Shown here: positions 27,801-34,622 of the stretch, piece by piece
How the letters are laid out: each line of letters starts with the position of its first letter
Position numbering within the stretch: position 1 is the stretch's first letter
Source: Planctomycetota bacterium
GTDB lineage: Bacteria; Planctomycetota; Planctomycetia; Isosphaerales; Isosphaeraceae
DNA: 37,303 bases
Reading direction: 5' to 3'
Assembly: GCA_021791715.1 (NCBI GenBank)
Contig: JAJYWB010000062.1
Coordinates: 1-37,303, forward strand
The notes under the pieces: model-generated
Told to the model about the DNA's origin: nothing
Database searches by the model: none
The model's input: only the letters and a program-made list of their open reading frames with translations
Program-made: the position numbers and the translations under genes

Positions 27801-28274
27801 TCTGTGAATGTGCAATCGTTGCTTGGGTTTATCTTTATTATCGGTATTAAAGTGGCGAATACGGTGTTAATGACCGACTTCGCGCAGGAGCTTCGTCGTG
27901 AGGAGGGGCTCACGCCGACGCAGGCGATCCGCAAGGCGGCTTCGATTCGTGTTCGTCCTGTGACGATGACCGCGCTCGCGGCGTTCTTCGCGTTGATTCC
28001 CGCGGCGTTGGCAATCGAGCGTGGGAGCGAGGCGAACGCTCCGCTGGGTCGCGCGATTTTGGGTGGATTGTTGGCGGGCGAGCCGGCGACATTGTTCGTG
28101 TTGCCCGCGGTGTATTCGCTGATGATTCGCGATCCCAAGGGCTACGTGCCGACTCCCAAGCCGCACGGCGGAGGACATGGCTCCGGCGCCGGTCCCGACC
28201 CCGGTCACGGTCATGGCGGCCACGGAGGTCACGGAGGAGGTCACGGCGGCCACGGCGGCGGGCACGGCCATTGA
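24831..28274 (+). CDS. RND efflux permease, copy 3
   Basis: The 1147-aa third permease starts at ATG 24831 (MNGLIRGSLGNPYAV), 106 bases after copy 2. Topology and motifs match the other copies: V-D-S in helix 4 (D403), GIKVANT in helix 10, FFPEVDSGAFEMYVRG after helix 7, and an insertion around 27420-27580 (KNPNLKEGFFEKLMGN) comparable in place to that of copy 2. The tail from 28165 to the stop is the most His/Gly-rich of the three and ends in GGHGHGGHGGHGGGHGGHGGGHGH. Its 5' part is close to copy 2, but the 25290-25350 segment and the last third are more divergent from both. It ends the row and converges with the acetyltransferase gene. Three different permeases with one adaptor suggest either heterotrimers or shared adaptor use. 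Confidence 0.95.
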   Translation: MNGLIRGSLGNPYAVTVMALTIVILGSLTITQIPIDILPVFKSPAVQVLTFYNGMPADSIEKDITARMERWCGQASGTTRQESRSILGASIVRDFFRSDVDPNGALTQVNSLALAAVPNLPPGTLPPVVLPFDPTSVIPVCVVALSSQKQNESILYDVARYEVRNMIMAVNGATAPVVFGGKIRAVMVYLDRQKVQARNLSPLEVMQAVDKYNIFLPTGDAKFGDIDFAIDSNSMYEYVEDMGSIPLQNVHGNSMYLRDIANPKDDAFIQTNIVRIGGSKQVYIPVFRQLGASTLGVVDTLTASLADMESRITRSGVHLQVVMDQSIYVRQSIASLVQEGVLGAILCSLTILLFLGEWRMTAIAVMTIPISVLAAIIFLFYAGNTINVMTLAGMSLAIGPMVDSAIICLENTHRHLGLGASPKDAAFLGASEVAMPELVSSLCTLLVLSPLALMPGMGEFLFRPMALAVTFAMMSAYFLSRTFVPSRSALWLKPHASHGSEESHGLFSGVRRAFAKWEKTIDKGIEQYVKGLDFVLERRGATIILAFTMLVVIVASLGLQLRREFFPEVDSGAFEMYVRGISGLRIERTEDTVKLVEEYLQKTIKDDLQMVISELGVNADWSAAYTFNSGPMDTVMKVQLKAERKRSAQEYVKILRDGLTKDRRFANFEFGFDAGGLIRGAMNEGKSTPINIRVTGKNLKIARDIAERIQFKVLKINGVVDARIRQRLDYPEYIIDVDRAKAAMLGLSQRVVMENVVACFNSSIQFNKKNFWIDPVSHNQYFVGVQYPENDILSVQTLLDVPITSPVQRNPIPLRNIVSIRRATVPTEITHYNLQPTIELTMGVQERDLGHIAEDVTRVVESFGLPPHVVEKAELMKKNPNLKEGFFEKLMGNISEGMGFSKDTNVWQPYDPADPSGKKMLSGSKIVLSGEYARMQDTFRNLAVGLTLASLLIYFLMVALDKSYVVPLTVMSIVPLCLIGIIPMLYITGTSVNVQSLLGFIFIIGIKVANTVLMTDFAQELRREEGLTPTQAIRKAASIRVRPVTMTALAAFFALIPAALAIERGSEANAPLGRAILGGLLAGEPATLFVLPAVYSLMIRDPKGYVPTPKPHGGGHGSGAGPDPGHGHGGHGGHGGGHGGHGGGHGH
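28165..28271 (+). repeat. His/Gly codon repeat, RND copy 3 tail
   Basis: A ~107-base run of CAC/CAT and GGC/GGA codons forms a His/Gly tail right up to the stop codon. Confidence 0.85.
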
Positions 28275-28351
28275 TTGATTTGATTGAAAATCGGCGATCG
28301 GTTGTGAAAACGCTTGTATGCGTTGATCGCACCGGTCGCCGGTTCGGTTCG

Positions 28352-29278
28352 TTAGAGCGCCGCGAAATGGACGGCGCGGCGATCGAAGGCGACGAAACCC
28401 GTTCGTTCGTAGAGTTTGATCGCCGGGAAGTTGCGGGAATCGACCGCGAGTCGAAGCCGCGAAGCGTGGGGTTTGGCGAGTTCGTTGGCCTCGGCGACGA
28501 CGGTTCGGCCGAGTCCTCTCCCTCGAGCTTCGGGGGTAAGACCGAGATACGCAACCTCCCACGCGGTTCGTTCGGGAAGAGTCGATAAGAGCAAAACCGC
28601 GGCCGCCTTTGGCTCGTTTTCGAGAAAGCCGATCCGCCATCGCGAAGGGTCGAAGCGTCCCTCGGCTTGGTGTCCCGTCATGATGTCGTCGATCGTTCGG
28701 ATCCCCATGAGTTCGGGCATATCGAGACTTCCCTCGTAGCTCGATTCGACGATCTTGTGAAACAAATAAGCATTGTTATCGTTATATGTTTGCCAGCGGA
28801 ACCGCGGCGCGGCGGGATCGATCGAGATCGATTGGTTGGTTTCGCGATCGAGGTAGATGAGATCGGTGACGTGGGGCATTCCTCCTCGGGAGAGGTCGGC
28901 GGACTCGCGTTTTGGGGCGTGCTTTTCGATCAGGGCCTGGGCGATCGCGTAGCCCCGATCGCGGAGCGAGTCGAGCGATTCGGCGACGAGCGCCGCGGCG
29001 ACCTCGCTTCGACGCCAGATCAAGGCGACCTCCGGCGCCCACACCGCCGCGACTTTTCCCGCGAGGCATTGTGTCATGATCGCGCCCACGATCCGTCCGG
29101 TTTGTTGTCGGGCGATCCAAAGGCCGTTGAAATCGATCGCGGCGGCTTTGGGATCTTCGATGAAAACCCTTATCAGCTCGGTACTTAGCTGTTCCGGTAG
29201 ACGCCGAAGGAGGAGTTTGAGCGCGGCGCCGCGATCCTCGACGGGGCAGGGGCTCGTGAACCACTTGGCGCCTCGCAT
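28352..29278 (-). CDS. GNAT-family N-acetyltransferase-like protein, probably two GNAT halves
   Basis: GNAT enzymes transfer an acetyl group from acetyl-CoA to amines. The C-terminal half has the acetyl-CoA-binding signature (YLGLTPEARGRGLGRTVVAEAN), followed by LRLAVDSRNFPAIKLYERTGFVAFDRR, the classic closing N-x-x-A-x-x-x-Y-x-x-x-G-F pattern. The N-terminal half (from GLWIARQQTGRIVGAIMTQ) looks like a second, degenerate GNAT fold. This two-half layout is known from mycothiol synthase-type and other tandem GNATs; the substrate is unknown. The open frame runs to a TTG at 29332 (326 aa), but the ATG at 29278 (MRGAKWFTS, 308 aa) is preferred. It converges with the RND row and diverges from the sigma-factor operon. 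Confidence 0.83.
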   Translation of the reverse strand: MRGAKWFTSPCPVEDRGAALKLLLRRLPEQLSTELIRVFIEDPKAAAIDFNGLWIARQQTGRIVGAIMTQCLAGKVAAVWAPEVALIWRRSEVAAALVAESLDSLRDRGYAIAQALIEKHAPKRESADLSRGGMPHVTDLIYLDRETNQSISIDPAAPRFRWQTYNDNNAYLFHKIVESSYEGSLDMPELMGIRTIDDIMTGHQAEGRFDPSRWRIGFLENEPKAAAVLLLSTLPERTAWEVAYLGLTPEARGRGLGRTVVAEANELAKPHASRLRLAVDSRNFPAIKLYERTGFVAFDRRAVHFAAL

Positions 29279-29323
29279 GGGGTCGATTTTCCTGGATTGA
29301 TCCAACGAATGAGCTTTGTGAGG

Positions 29324-29333
29324 CGTATACAAT
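29324..29333 (+). promoter_or_regulatory. Candidate -10 box before the sigma-factor operon
   Basis: CGTATACAAT, identical to the word in front of the hydrolase gene (6559-6568, minus). It ends six bases before a TTG at 29340 and 27 bases before the ATG at 29361. No clear -35 element is visible. Confidence 0.3.
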
Positions 29334-29360
29334 CATACCTTGGCTGAACGAGAAAGCGAC

Positions 29361-30197
29361 ATGAAGCCGAAATCGACCAAGAACGCTCGTTCCAAAAAGG
29401 ATATCATGACGGAAGGGCGTATGTTCGAACCGGTTGATCCGGTCGCTCTTCGCGGAGACGTGGTTCGCGTTGATCACGAGGAATTGATTTTGAGCGATTC
29501 ATCGGCGGACATTGCGTACGGGTTCGATCGCGACACCGCGACGACTCGTCTTGAATCGCGGGTCGATTTGGGCGAGGCGGCGTGCGAGGCCGAGCCTCCG
29601 CGCGACGATTCGGAGGCGGGAACCGAGTGTTATTCCGACGCGTGGCTGGTGGAAAAGACGCGCGGCGGCGACGACGAGGCGTTTGCGCGGCTCGTGTTTC
29701 GATATGAAAGAAAGCTGATACGAGTGCTGAATCGGCTGGTTCACGATGAAGAATCGGCGCGAGATTTGGCGCAAGAGACGTTTTGGAAGGTGTATAAGCA
29801 GCTCGATCGGTTCGACACGGCTCGTCGTTTCGGTCCCTGGTTGTTTCGGATCGGCGTGAACCTTGGGGTCGATCATTTACGTCGACGCGAATCGACTTCG
29901 TTGATCTCGTCGCATCGCAAGGGTTCGGGGGGCTTCGAGCCGACGATTCCCGACCCGCGGAATCGCCGCGAGATTGTTCAAGAAGTTCGGCATGTTTTGG
30001 CGCTTTTGCCCATGCCGTATCGAACCATTCTGATATTGCGAGATTTGGAAGGATTTTCCTCGGCCGAGGCGGCCGCGATCGTGGGTCGTCGCGAGGCGAC
30101 GATTCGCTGGCGGCTGGCGCGGGCTCGGGACCAATTTCGCGAGATCTGGCGACGCCGCCAGGATTCGTCGCGACAGGAGAAGAGCGATGTGGAATAA
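29361..30197 (+). CDS. ECF-type RNA polymerase sigma factor with long N-terminal extension
   Basis: Sigma factors direct RNA polymerase to specific promoters. Region 2 is clear (AFARLVFRYERKLIRVLNRLVHDEESARDLAQETFWKVYKQLDRFD, then RRFGPWLFRIGVNLGVDHLRRRE) and region 4 follows (VLALLPMPYRTILILRDLEGFSSAEAAAIVGRREATIRWRLARARDQF); region 3 is absent, as in ECF factors. Unusually, about 90 acidic residues precede region 2, whereas ECF factors usually begin close to it. Three starts are possible: TTG 29340, ATG 29361 with GAGAAAG upstream, and ATG 29406 with AAGGA four to five bases upstream. Whichever is used, the extension remains. The stop overlaps the anti-sigma start by 11 bases, indicating translational coupling. 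Confidence 0.93.
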   Translation: MKPKSTKNARSKKDIMTEGRMFEPVDPVALRGDVVRVDHEELILSDSSADIAYGFDRDTATTRLESRVDLGEAACEAEPPRDDSEAGTECYSDAWLVEKTRGGDDEAFARLVFRYERKLIRVLNRLVHDEESARDLAQETFWKVYKQLDRFDTARRFGPWLFRIGVNLGVDHLRRRESTSLISSHRKGSGGFEPTIPDPRNRREIVQEVRHVLALLPMPYRTILILRDLEGFSSAEAAAIVGRREATIRWRLARARDQFREIWRRRQDSSRQEKSDVE

Positions 30198-30825
30198 AAC
30201 GGAAGGATGCGCTTGGTCCCTCAAAAGGTTGCCGCTTCTGGTCGACGACGAACTGATCGGCGCCGAGCGTCGCCGAGTCGAACGCCACCTGATCGGTTGC
30301 GCGAGCTGTCGTGAACGGTTGGAATCGCACCGCGCGAATCTCGCTTTACTGCATATTGCCGCGGTTGAGGAACCCGTCGCGGGGTCGTTCGTCAGGGATC
30401 GGTCGGATTCGGTTTTATGGCCCGCGATTGCGCGCCAGATTCGTGAATCGCGGCGTGAACCCGCTCGTTCGTCGTGGGGAGGGTGGGGTTCGCCCGGTTT
30501 TATCGGCGTCGCGGCGGGAATAACGATCGCGATTGTAGCGACTCTTGTCCCTCGAACGACGTCTCCTCGGCGCGTCGAGCGCGTCGTCGCTCCGGTTACG
30601 CCGCCCGTCGTCGCGGCGGCGCCCGATCACGACCTCTCCGTCGATACGTCGAATGATGAACCGATTACGCAAAATCGGCTCGCCGAATCGAAGCACGTCG
30701 TCAAAGAGACCGCGGCGAAGCCGCGATCGACGACTCTCGTCGAGCCGTCGGCGACCGTCCGGTTCGATCTCGACAGCGGCGCGCCGATGATCCCCGGCGT
30801 CGCCGACACGCAGCGCGCCTATTAA
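30187..30825 (+). CDS. Zinc-binding anti-sigma factor with one membrane helix
   Basis: Anti-sigma factors of the ZAS/zf-HC2 type hold an ECF sigma factor inactive until a signal arrives. The N-terminal domain has the full metal site pattern C8 ... H34-x3-C38-x2-C41 (RHLIGCASCRERL). A membrane helix spans residues ~104-121 (GFIGVAAGITIAIVATLV), placing the C-terminal ~90 residues, Pro/Val/Ala/Asp-rich, outside the cytoplasm. The ATG at 30187 has AGGAGAAG in front of it and lies inside the sigma gene's last codons. The gene is followed after 14 bases by the PDZ protein. The 11-base overlap and order support its pairing with the sigma factor. Confidence 0.9.
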   Translation: MWNKTEGCAWSLKRLPLLVDDELIGAERRRVERHLIGCASCRERLESHRANLALLHIAAVEEPVAGSFVRDRSDSVLWPAIARQIRESRREPARSSWGGWGSPGFIGVAAGITIAIVATLVPRTTSPRRVERVVAPVTPPVVAAAPDHDLSVDTSNDEPITQNRLAESKHVVKETAAKPRSTTLVEPSATVRFDLDSGAPMIPGVADTQRAY

Positions 30826-30839
30826 ATCAGAGTCGCGTC

Positions 30840-32048
30840 ATGCGTTTATTTTTTAATGATTTGAGATCGACGAAAGAGGCGACCGAGATCGGACGTTTCG
30901 GCTCGGGTTCTCGCCTTCGTCCGTCCCGGCCGGCGATCGCTTTCGCCTCGGTTGCTCTCGCGATCGCGGTCGCGCTCGTCGCCCGATCAACACTTCGAAG
31001 CGGCGGCCTGATCGAGCGACCAAAACCGCAAGATACGACGGTGAGCCGAGGAGGCGATTCGGTCCAGGGGGATGATTCCTGGCTTTTGTTGGATCGCTTT
31101 GAACAGCGCGTGGGGGAATCGATCACCGCGGCTCGAATGTCGACTTTGGCTCTCGAATATACCCCCGCGGGCGCCTCGGGTAACTCCGTCCGTCGGGTTG
31201 CGACGGGAATCGTGCTCAACGATTCGGGAGACGTTCTTTCGATCAGGATCGATCCCCCGCCTCCCGGCGCTCCCGTCGTCGCGCGCGACGCCGACGGCAA
31301 GGCGCGGTCGACGCGCTGGCTCGCGGCCGATCACGATACCGGTCTCACGTTATTACGTGTGGATGAATCGAGCGGTCTCAGGCCGGTTCGATCCGCGACC
31401 CGAGCCGCGGTGTTGGGGATGTCGGTTTTCGTCGTCGGAAATCCTTATGGACTTGGGCAATCGGTTAGTCGAGGTCATGTCGCGGGGCTGAATCGTCATG
31501 TCAAGATTGGTCACAGCAAACTGGGAGCTTTAATTCAGCTCGACGTGCCGTTGCGTCCCGGCGATAACGGCGCGCTCGTCGCGAATCTCCGCGGCGAATG
31601 GCTCGGACAGATTCGAGGGGTTTTATCTCCCGCCGATCCCCCGAATCCCGACGACAAAAAACCGGGTGTCGGATTCGCGATTAAAGCCGACGACGCCGCC
31701 TGGGTCGCCGATCAACTCCGTGCGCATCGCAAGGTCGATCGCGCCTATCTCGGCGTCCGGCTTGTGTTTGAGCCAAAACCGAAGGCGCCGGGGGCGATCA
31801 TCAGCGAGGTTATCGCCGACGGGCCCGCTGCCAAAGCCGGAGTTAAGCCGGGCGATCGGGTTATCGCGGCGCTCGGCGGACCGATTTCCGACCCGCAGTC
31901 GCTTATCGACCTTCTCGATCGAACCGTCGCGCGAACGATCGTTTCGCTCGAACTCGACCGCGATGGAACCGCTCAATCCGCTCGCGTCGAAACCGCTTCT
32001 CGGCCCGTCGAAACGAATAACGATCACAACCCGATCAAGAAACCTTGA
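30840..32048 (+). CDS. Membrane-anchored HtrA-like PDZ protein, protease site lost
   Basis: The product is 402 aa: a cytoplasmic N-terminus, one membrane helix (~32-49), a trypsin-like domain (~95-290) and a PDZ domain (~303-375, with AYLGVRLV, GAIISEVIADGPAAKAGVKPGDRVIAALGG). The protease core is recognisable from ATGIVLNDSGDVLSIRI, TGLTLLRVD, VFVVGNPYGLGQSVSRGHVAGLNR and LIQLDVPLRPGDNGALV. In HtrA/DegP proteases the matching positions are His in T-N-N-H-V, Asp in D-L-A-L-L, and Ser in G-N-S-G-G; here they read Ile136, Gly168 and Asn243. It is therefore most likely a non-catalytic binding protein or sensor. It is third in the sigma/anti-sigma operon (14-base gap), so it may sense envelope damage or peptides through the PDZ domain and act on the anti-sigma factor; this is inference. 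Confidence 0.85.
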   Translation: MRLFFNDLRSTKEATEIGRFGSGSRLRPSRPAIAFASVALAIAVALVARSTLRSGGLIERPKPQDTTVSRGGDSVQGDDSWLLLDRFEQRVGESITAARMSTLALEYTPAGASGNSVRRVATGIVLNDSGDVLSIRIDPPPPGAPVVARDADGKARSTRWLAADHDTGLTLLRVDESSGLRPVRSATRAAVLGMSVFVVGNPYGLGQSVSRGHVAGLNRHVKIGHSKLGALIQLDVPLRPGDNGALVANLRGEWLGQIRGVLSPADPPNPDDKKPGVGFAIKADDAAWVADQLRAHRKVDRAYLGVRLVFEPKPKAPGAIISEVIADGPAAKAGVKPGDRVIAALGGPISDPQSLIDLLDRTVARTIVSLELDRDGTAQSARVETASRPVETNNDHNPIKKP

Positions 32049-32100
32049 TGTTGTTCAAATGCAGTCTTGCAAAATTCGTTGTTTGTTCAAATATTTCGGA

Positions 32101-32571
32101 TCACTCGGTTTGCTTTTTAATCAGTTCTTTTTTGAGCTCGGGATATTCGACGACGACGAGCTTGTGTTCTTTTTCGTCGTAGCCGTATTTTTGATAATCG
32201 GGGAGTTCGGGCAGCCAGATCCCGTCGGGTTTGCCCACGCGAATCACCTCGTCCATGAAGACTTGAAAATTCTTAGGGTATTCGCCGTTGGTCGCGTTGT
32301 AAATTTCGACGGCTTGTTGCACCGCCATTCCCGCGATTCGATCGATCTGTGTGACATAAGCCTGCCCCGAAAGCGTAAGCGGGTCGGTCGCGGTGATCGT
32401 CGTGTTCGCGACCTGAGCTCCCGGCTTGGCGAGCAACGTTTCCACGGGGACGATTTGTTGCGTCTTCTTGCCGACGATTCCCTCGCGCGGCTTCTTTTTC
32501 GGCGCGTCTTCGCCGCAACCGGGAACGATCGAAAAGGCTAGAACGACGATGGGAATGAGGAGCGTTTTCAT
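32101..32571 (-). CDS. Small lipoprotein, unknown function
   Basis: The 156-aa product has a lipoprotein signal peptide: MKTLLIPIVVLAFSIVPGC, with lipidated Cys at residue 19. The mature part begins with a Lys-rich linker. A helix then follows (IDRIAGMAVQQAVEIYNATNGEYPKNFQVFMDEVI) that resembles the region following the first helix in pilin/pseudopilin-type proteins, where x-G-x-Y-P is common; the rest includes WLPELPDYQKYGYDEKEHKLVVVEYPE. The start ATG has AAGGA seven bases upstream. It converges with the PDZ gene (52 bases between stops; TTGTTCAAAT occurs twice there). Function is unknown; location is probably the periplasmic face of a membrane. Confidence 0.8.
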   Translation of the reverse strand: MKTLLIPIVVLAFSIVPGCGEDAPKKKPREGIVGKKTQQIVPVETLLAKPGAQVANTTITATDPLTLSGQAYVTQIDRIAGMAVQQAVEIYNATNGEYPKNFQVFMDEVIRVGKPDGIWLPELPDYQKYGYDEKEHKLVVVEYPELKKELIKKQTE

Positions 32572-32751
32572 CTTCGTTTCCTTCGGTTCAAACGACCGTC
32601 GCGGTTCGGTTTCGAGGCGTCGGTCGAGATGATTATTCCGGCGTTTATGAATCGATAACGCATGAGAAAACGATCACGCGAATTCGCGACGATCAGGCGG
32701 GTTCGCGGCGCGTTCGGTTGAAAGTTGTTCTCATCTTGATCGCTTTGCGGG

Positions 32752-33510
32752 TTAATCCCACGTCCAATCGGCGATTTTGGGAACCTTGTTGTGATCGGTC
32801 AAATCGAACTGAAGCGGGGTGACCGTGATATACCCTTCGCACAGGCTCGTGACGTCGGTCTCGGGCCCCTCCAGATGGTAGGGAGGATTGTATGTGAGCC
32901 AGTAATAAGTACGTCCGCGGGGGTCGATGCGTCTTTCAAACCCTTCGCCGTAGCGGCCGATTCCCATGGGGACGACGCGAATCCCTTTGGGCTCGCCGCG
33001 CGAATGCGCGGGGAGATTGACGTTGAACAGCGAACCCGCCGGGGGTTTGTGCGATAAGATCCGCTCGATCACCCGCGCGGCGTGTTTGGCGGCGTGTGGA
33101 TAATCGAAATGCTCGGAAAGCTCGAGCGATACCGCGATCGAGGTGATTTTGAAAAACGAACCCTCGATCGCCGCGGCGACCGTTCCCGAATAAAGGACGT
33201 TGATCCCCGCGTTGGCGCCCGAATTCATACCCGAGACGACGAGGTCGGGAGGACGAGGCATCAATTCATAAACACCCAATTTGACACAATCGGCCGGGCT
33301 TCCCTCGACCATCCAGCCCAGGGTCGAGCCGTCTTCGTCTTCAACCTCTTTGACGACAAGCGGATTGAGCAGCGTGATCGTATGCGCGACGCCGCTTTGT
33401 TCGAGCGCCGGGGCGACGACGGTCACTTCGCCCAATTTCGCCAGTTCCTTGCGTAGGGCTCGGAGCCCGGGAGCGAAAACGCCGTCGTCGTTGGTTAAAA
33501 GGATTCGCAC
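32752..33510 (-). CDS. surE: 5'/3'-nucleotidase SurE
   Basis: SurE removes phosphate from nucleoside monophosphates and acts in stationary-phase survival. The 252-aa product has all metal-binding residues of the family: D8 and D9 in LLTNDDG, S39 in LEQSG, and N96 in VVSGMNSGANAG. Other typical segments are VEGSPADCVKLG (70-79), NVLYSGTVAAAIEG and the C-terminal GYITVTPLQFDLT. Length and order are normal. The start is GTG at 33510, since the first codon gives MRILLTNDDG exactly as in the family; GAGG lies six bases before it. It is divergent from lexA, with a 495-base gap. Confidence 0.97.
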   Translation of the reverse strand: MRILLTNDDGVFAPGLRALRKELAKLGEVTVVAPALEQSGVAHTITLLNPLVVKEVEDEDGSTLGWMVEGSPADCVKLGVYELMPRPPDLVVSGMNSGANAGINVLYSGTVAAAIEGSFFKITSIAVSLELSEHFDYPHAAKHAARVIERILSHKPPAGSLFNVNLPAHSRGEPKGIRVVPMGIGRYGEGFERRIDPRGRTYYWLTYNPPYHLEGPETDVTSLCEGYITVTPLQFDLTDHNKVPKIADWTWD

Positions 33511-34005
33511 ATTCGCCTCGATCCCGCAAGCCGTGTCGCTATCGAACCAGGGTAAGCGTCCGTTCGGCGCTTATCGTAACCGTCATCTCTCCGCGACGTC
33601 AATCGGCGGATCACGCGGGATCGATTTGGACCGTTGATCGGATCAAAGAGCGCGCGATCGGGGGCGGGTCGAACCGAGCCGACCCTGATTTCCAAGCGGT
33701 TGGATCGCGTTCGGAACGGTTCGCGCATCGACCAGGAGGGTTGCGAGTTCGGTTCGAGAGGGATCGATCTCTCCTTGGGATCGATGCGAGGGGGATCTGG
33801 ATCGATCGATTTCAAAAATTTCGCGGATTTTCGTTTTTTTGATCTAGCGTGCGCTAGATTACTCTCGTACATTAGCCGTCAAAGACTCAGATGGTGATCG
33901 TTCGTGACCAAAAACGGAGGGGGGCGAACGATCGCGTTTCACGTGTTTCGGCTTGTCGTTTGCAAGCCGGCGAGTCTCCTCCTTCCGGTTTCAGGGGAAT
34001 CTCAC
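33511..34005. other. Divergent surE-lexA intergenic region
   Basis: This gap contains the perfect palindrome at 33842-33859 and a lexA ribosome site (AGGGGA near 33991). Open frames on both strands are Arg/Ser-rich and do not look like real genes. The frame leading into lexA from 33904 lacks its own ribosome site. Confidence 0.65.
33842..33859. promoter_or_regulatory. Palindromic candidate LexA operator
   Basis: ATCTAGCG-TG-CGCTAGAT: two 8-base arms in perfect inverted symmetry around a 2-base centre, 147 bases before the lexA start and directly after a T-run. LexA genes are usually self-regulated through a palindromic operator, and operator sequence varies between phyla. The motif is not the enterobacterial CTGT-N8-ACAG or the Gram-positive GAAC-N4-GTTC type. 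No second copy was found in the window by eye. Binding by LexA is inference. Confidence 0.5.
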
Positions 34006-34611
34006 ATGGCCGACATCGAGACGTTGACCGAGAAACAACGGGGAATTTACGTGTTTATTCGGTCCAAGATTCACGGTCGTGGATACGGCCCGACGGTGCG
34101 CGAGATCGGCAACGCGTTCGGGATCAAAAGCCCGAACGGCGTGATGTGTCACCTCAAGGCGTTGCAGAAGAAGGGGATGATTCACCGCGAGCCGAACATG
34201 TCGCGGGCGATCCAGCTTCTCGACGACACGCCTTCGGAGAAGAAGCCGGGAATCAAACTGCTCGGCAGGATCGCCGCGGGGAAGCCGATCGAGGCGATCG
34301 AAGACGCCGAAACGCTTTCGTTCGAAGAGTGGGAGGATTCCGACGACAATTTCGCGCTCGCCGTCAAAGGCGATTCGATGATTGAAAAACACATCGCCGA
34401 CGGCGATTTCGTGATCATCAAACGCCAAGACACGGCGCGCAACGGCCAGATCGTCGCCGTTTCCGACGACAACGGCGAGGCGACGCTGAAGATTCTTCAT
34501 AAAGAAAAGAACCGAGTTCGGCTCGACCCCGCCAATAAGGCGATGAAGCCGATTTATCGCGACAAGGTCAAGATTCTCGGAGTCCTCGTCGGAGTCGTCC
34601 GCAAATATTGA
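34006..34611 (+). CDS. lexA: LexA repressor
   Basis: LexA represses DNA-damage (SOS) genes and cleaves itself when RecA filaments form. The ATG at 34006 (201 aa) is preferred over the frame from 33904 because AGGGGA lies about seven bases upstream and the N-terminus then matches the family (LTEKQRGIYVFI). Residues 27-60 form the winged helix-turn-helix (GYGPTVREIGNAFGIKSPNGVMCHLKALQKKGMI). The self-cleavage site is A91-G92 in GRIAAGKP. The catalytic Ser124 is in VKGDSMIEKHIADGD and Lys162 in ATLKIL. All elements for function are present. A perfect palindrome lies upstream. A 10-bp inverted repeat follows the gene. Confidence 0.95.
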   Translation: MADIETLTEKQRGIYVFIRSKIHGRGYGPTVREIGNAFGIKSPNGVMCHLKALQKKGMIHREPNMSRAIQLLDDTPSEKKPGIKLLGRIAAGKPIEAIEDAETLSFEEWEDSDDNFALAVKGDSMIEKHIADGDFVIIKRQDTARNGQIVAVSDDNGEATLKILHKEKNRVRLDPANKAMKPIYRDKVKILGVLVGVVRKY

Positions 34612-34622
34612 GGTTCGATTCG

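Noticed and set aside
33495..33872. 125-codon open frame in the surE-lexA gap (minus)
   Set aside because: It overlaps the surE start and the palindrome, and is Arg/Ser/Pro-rich as expected of a chance frame here.
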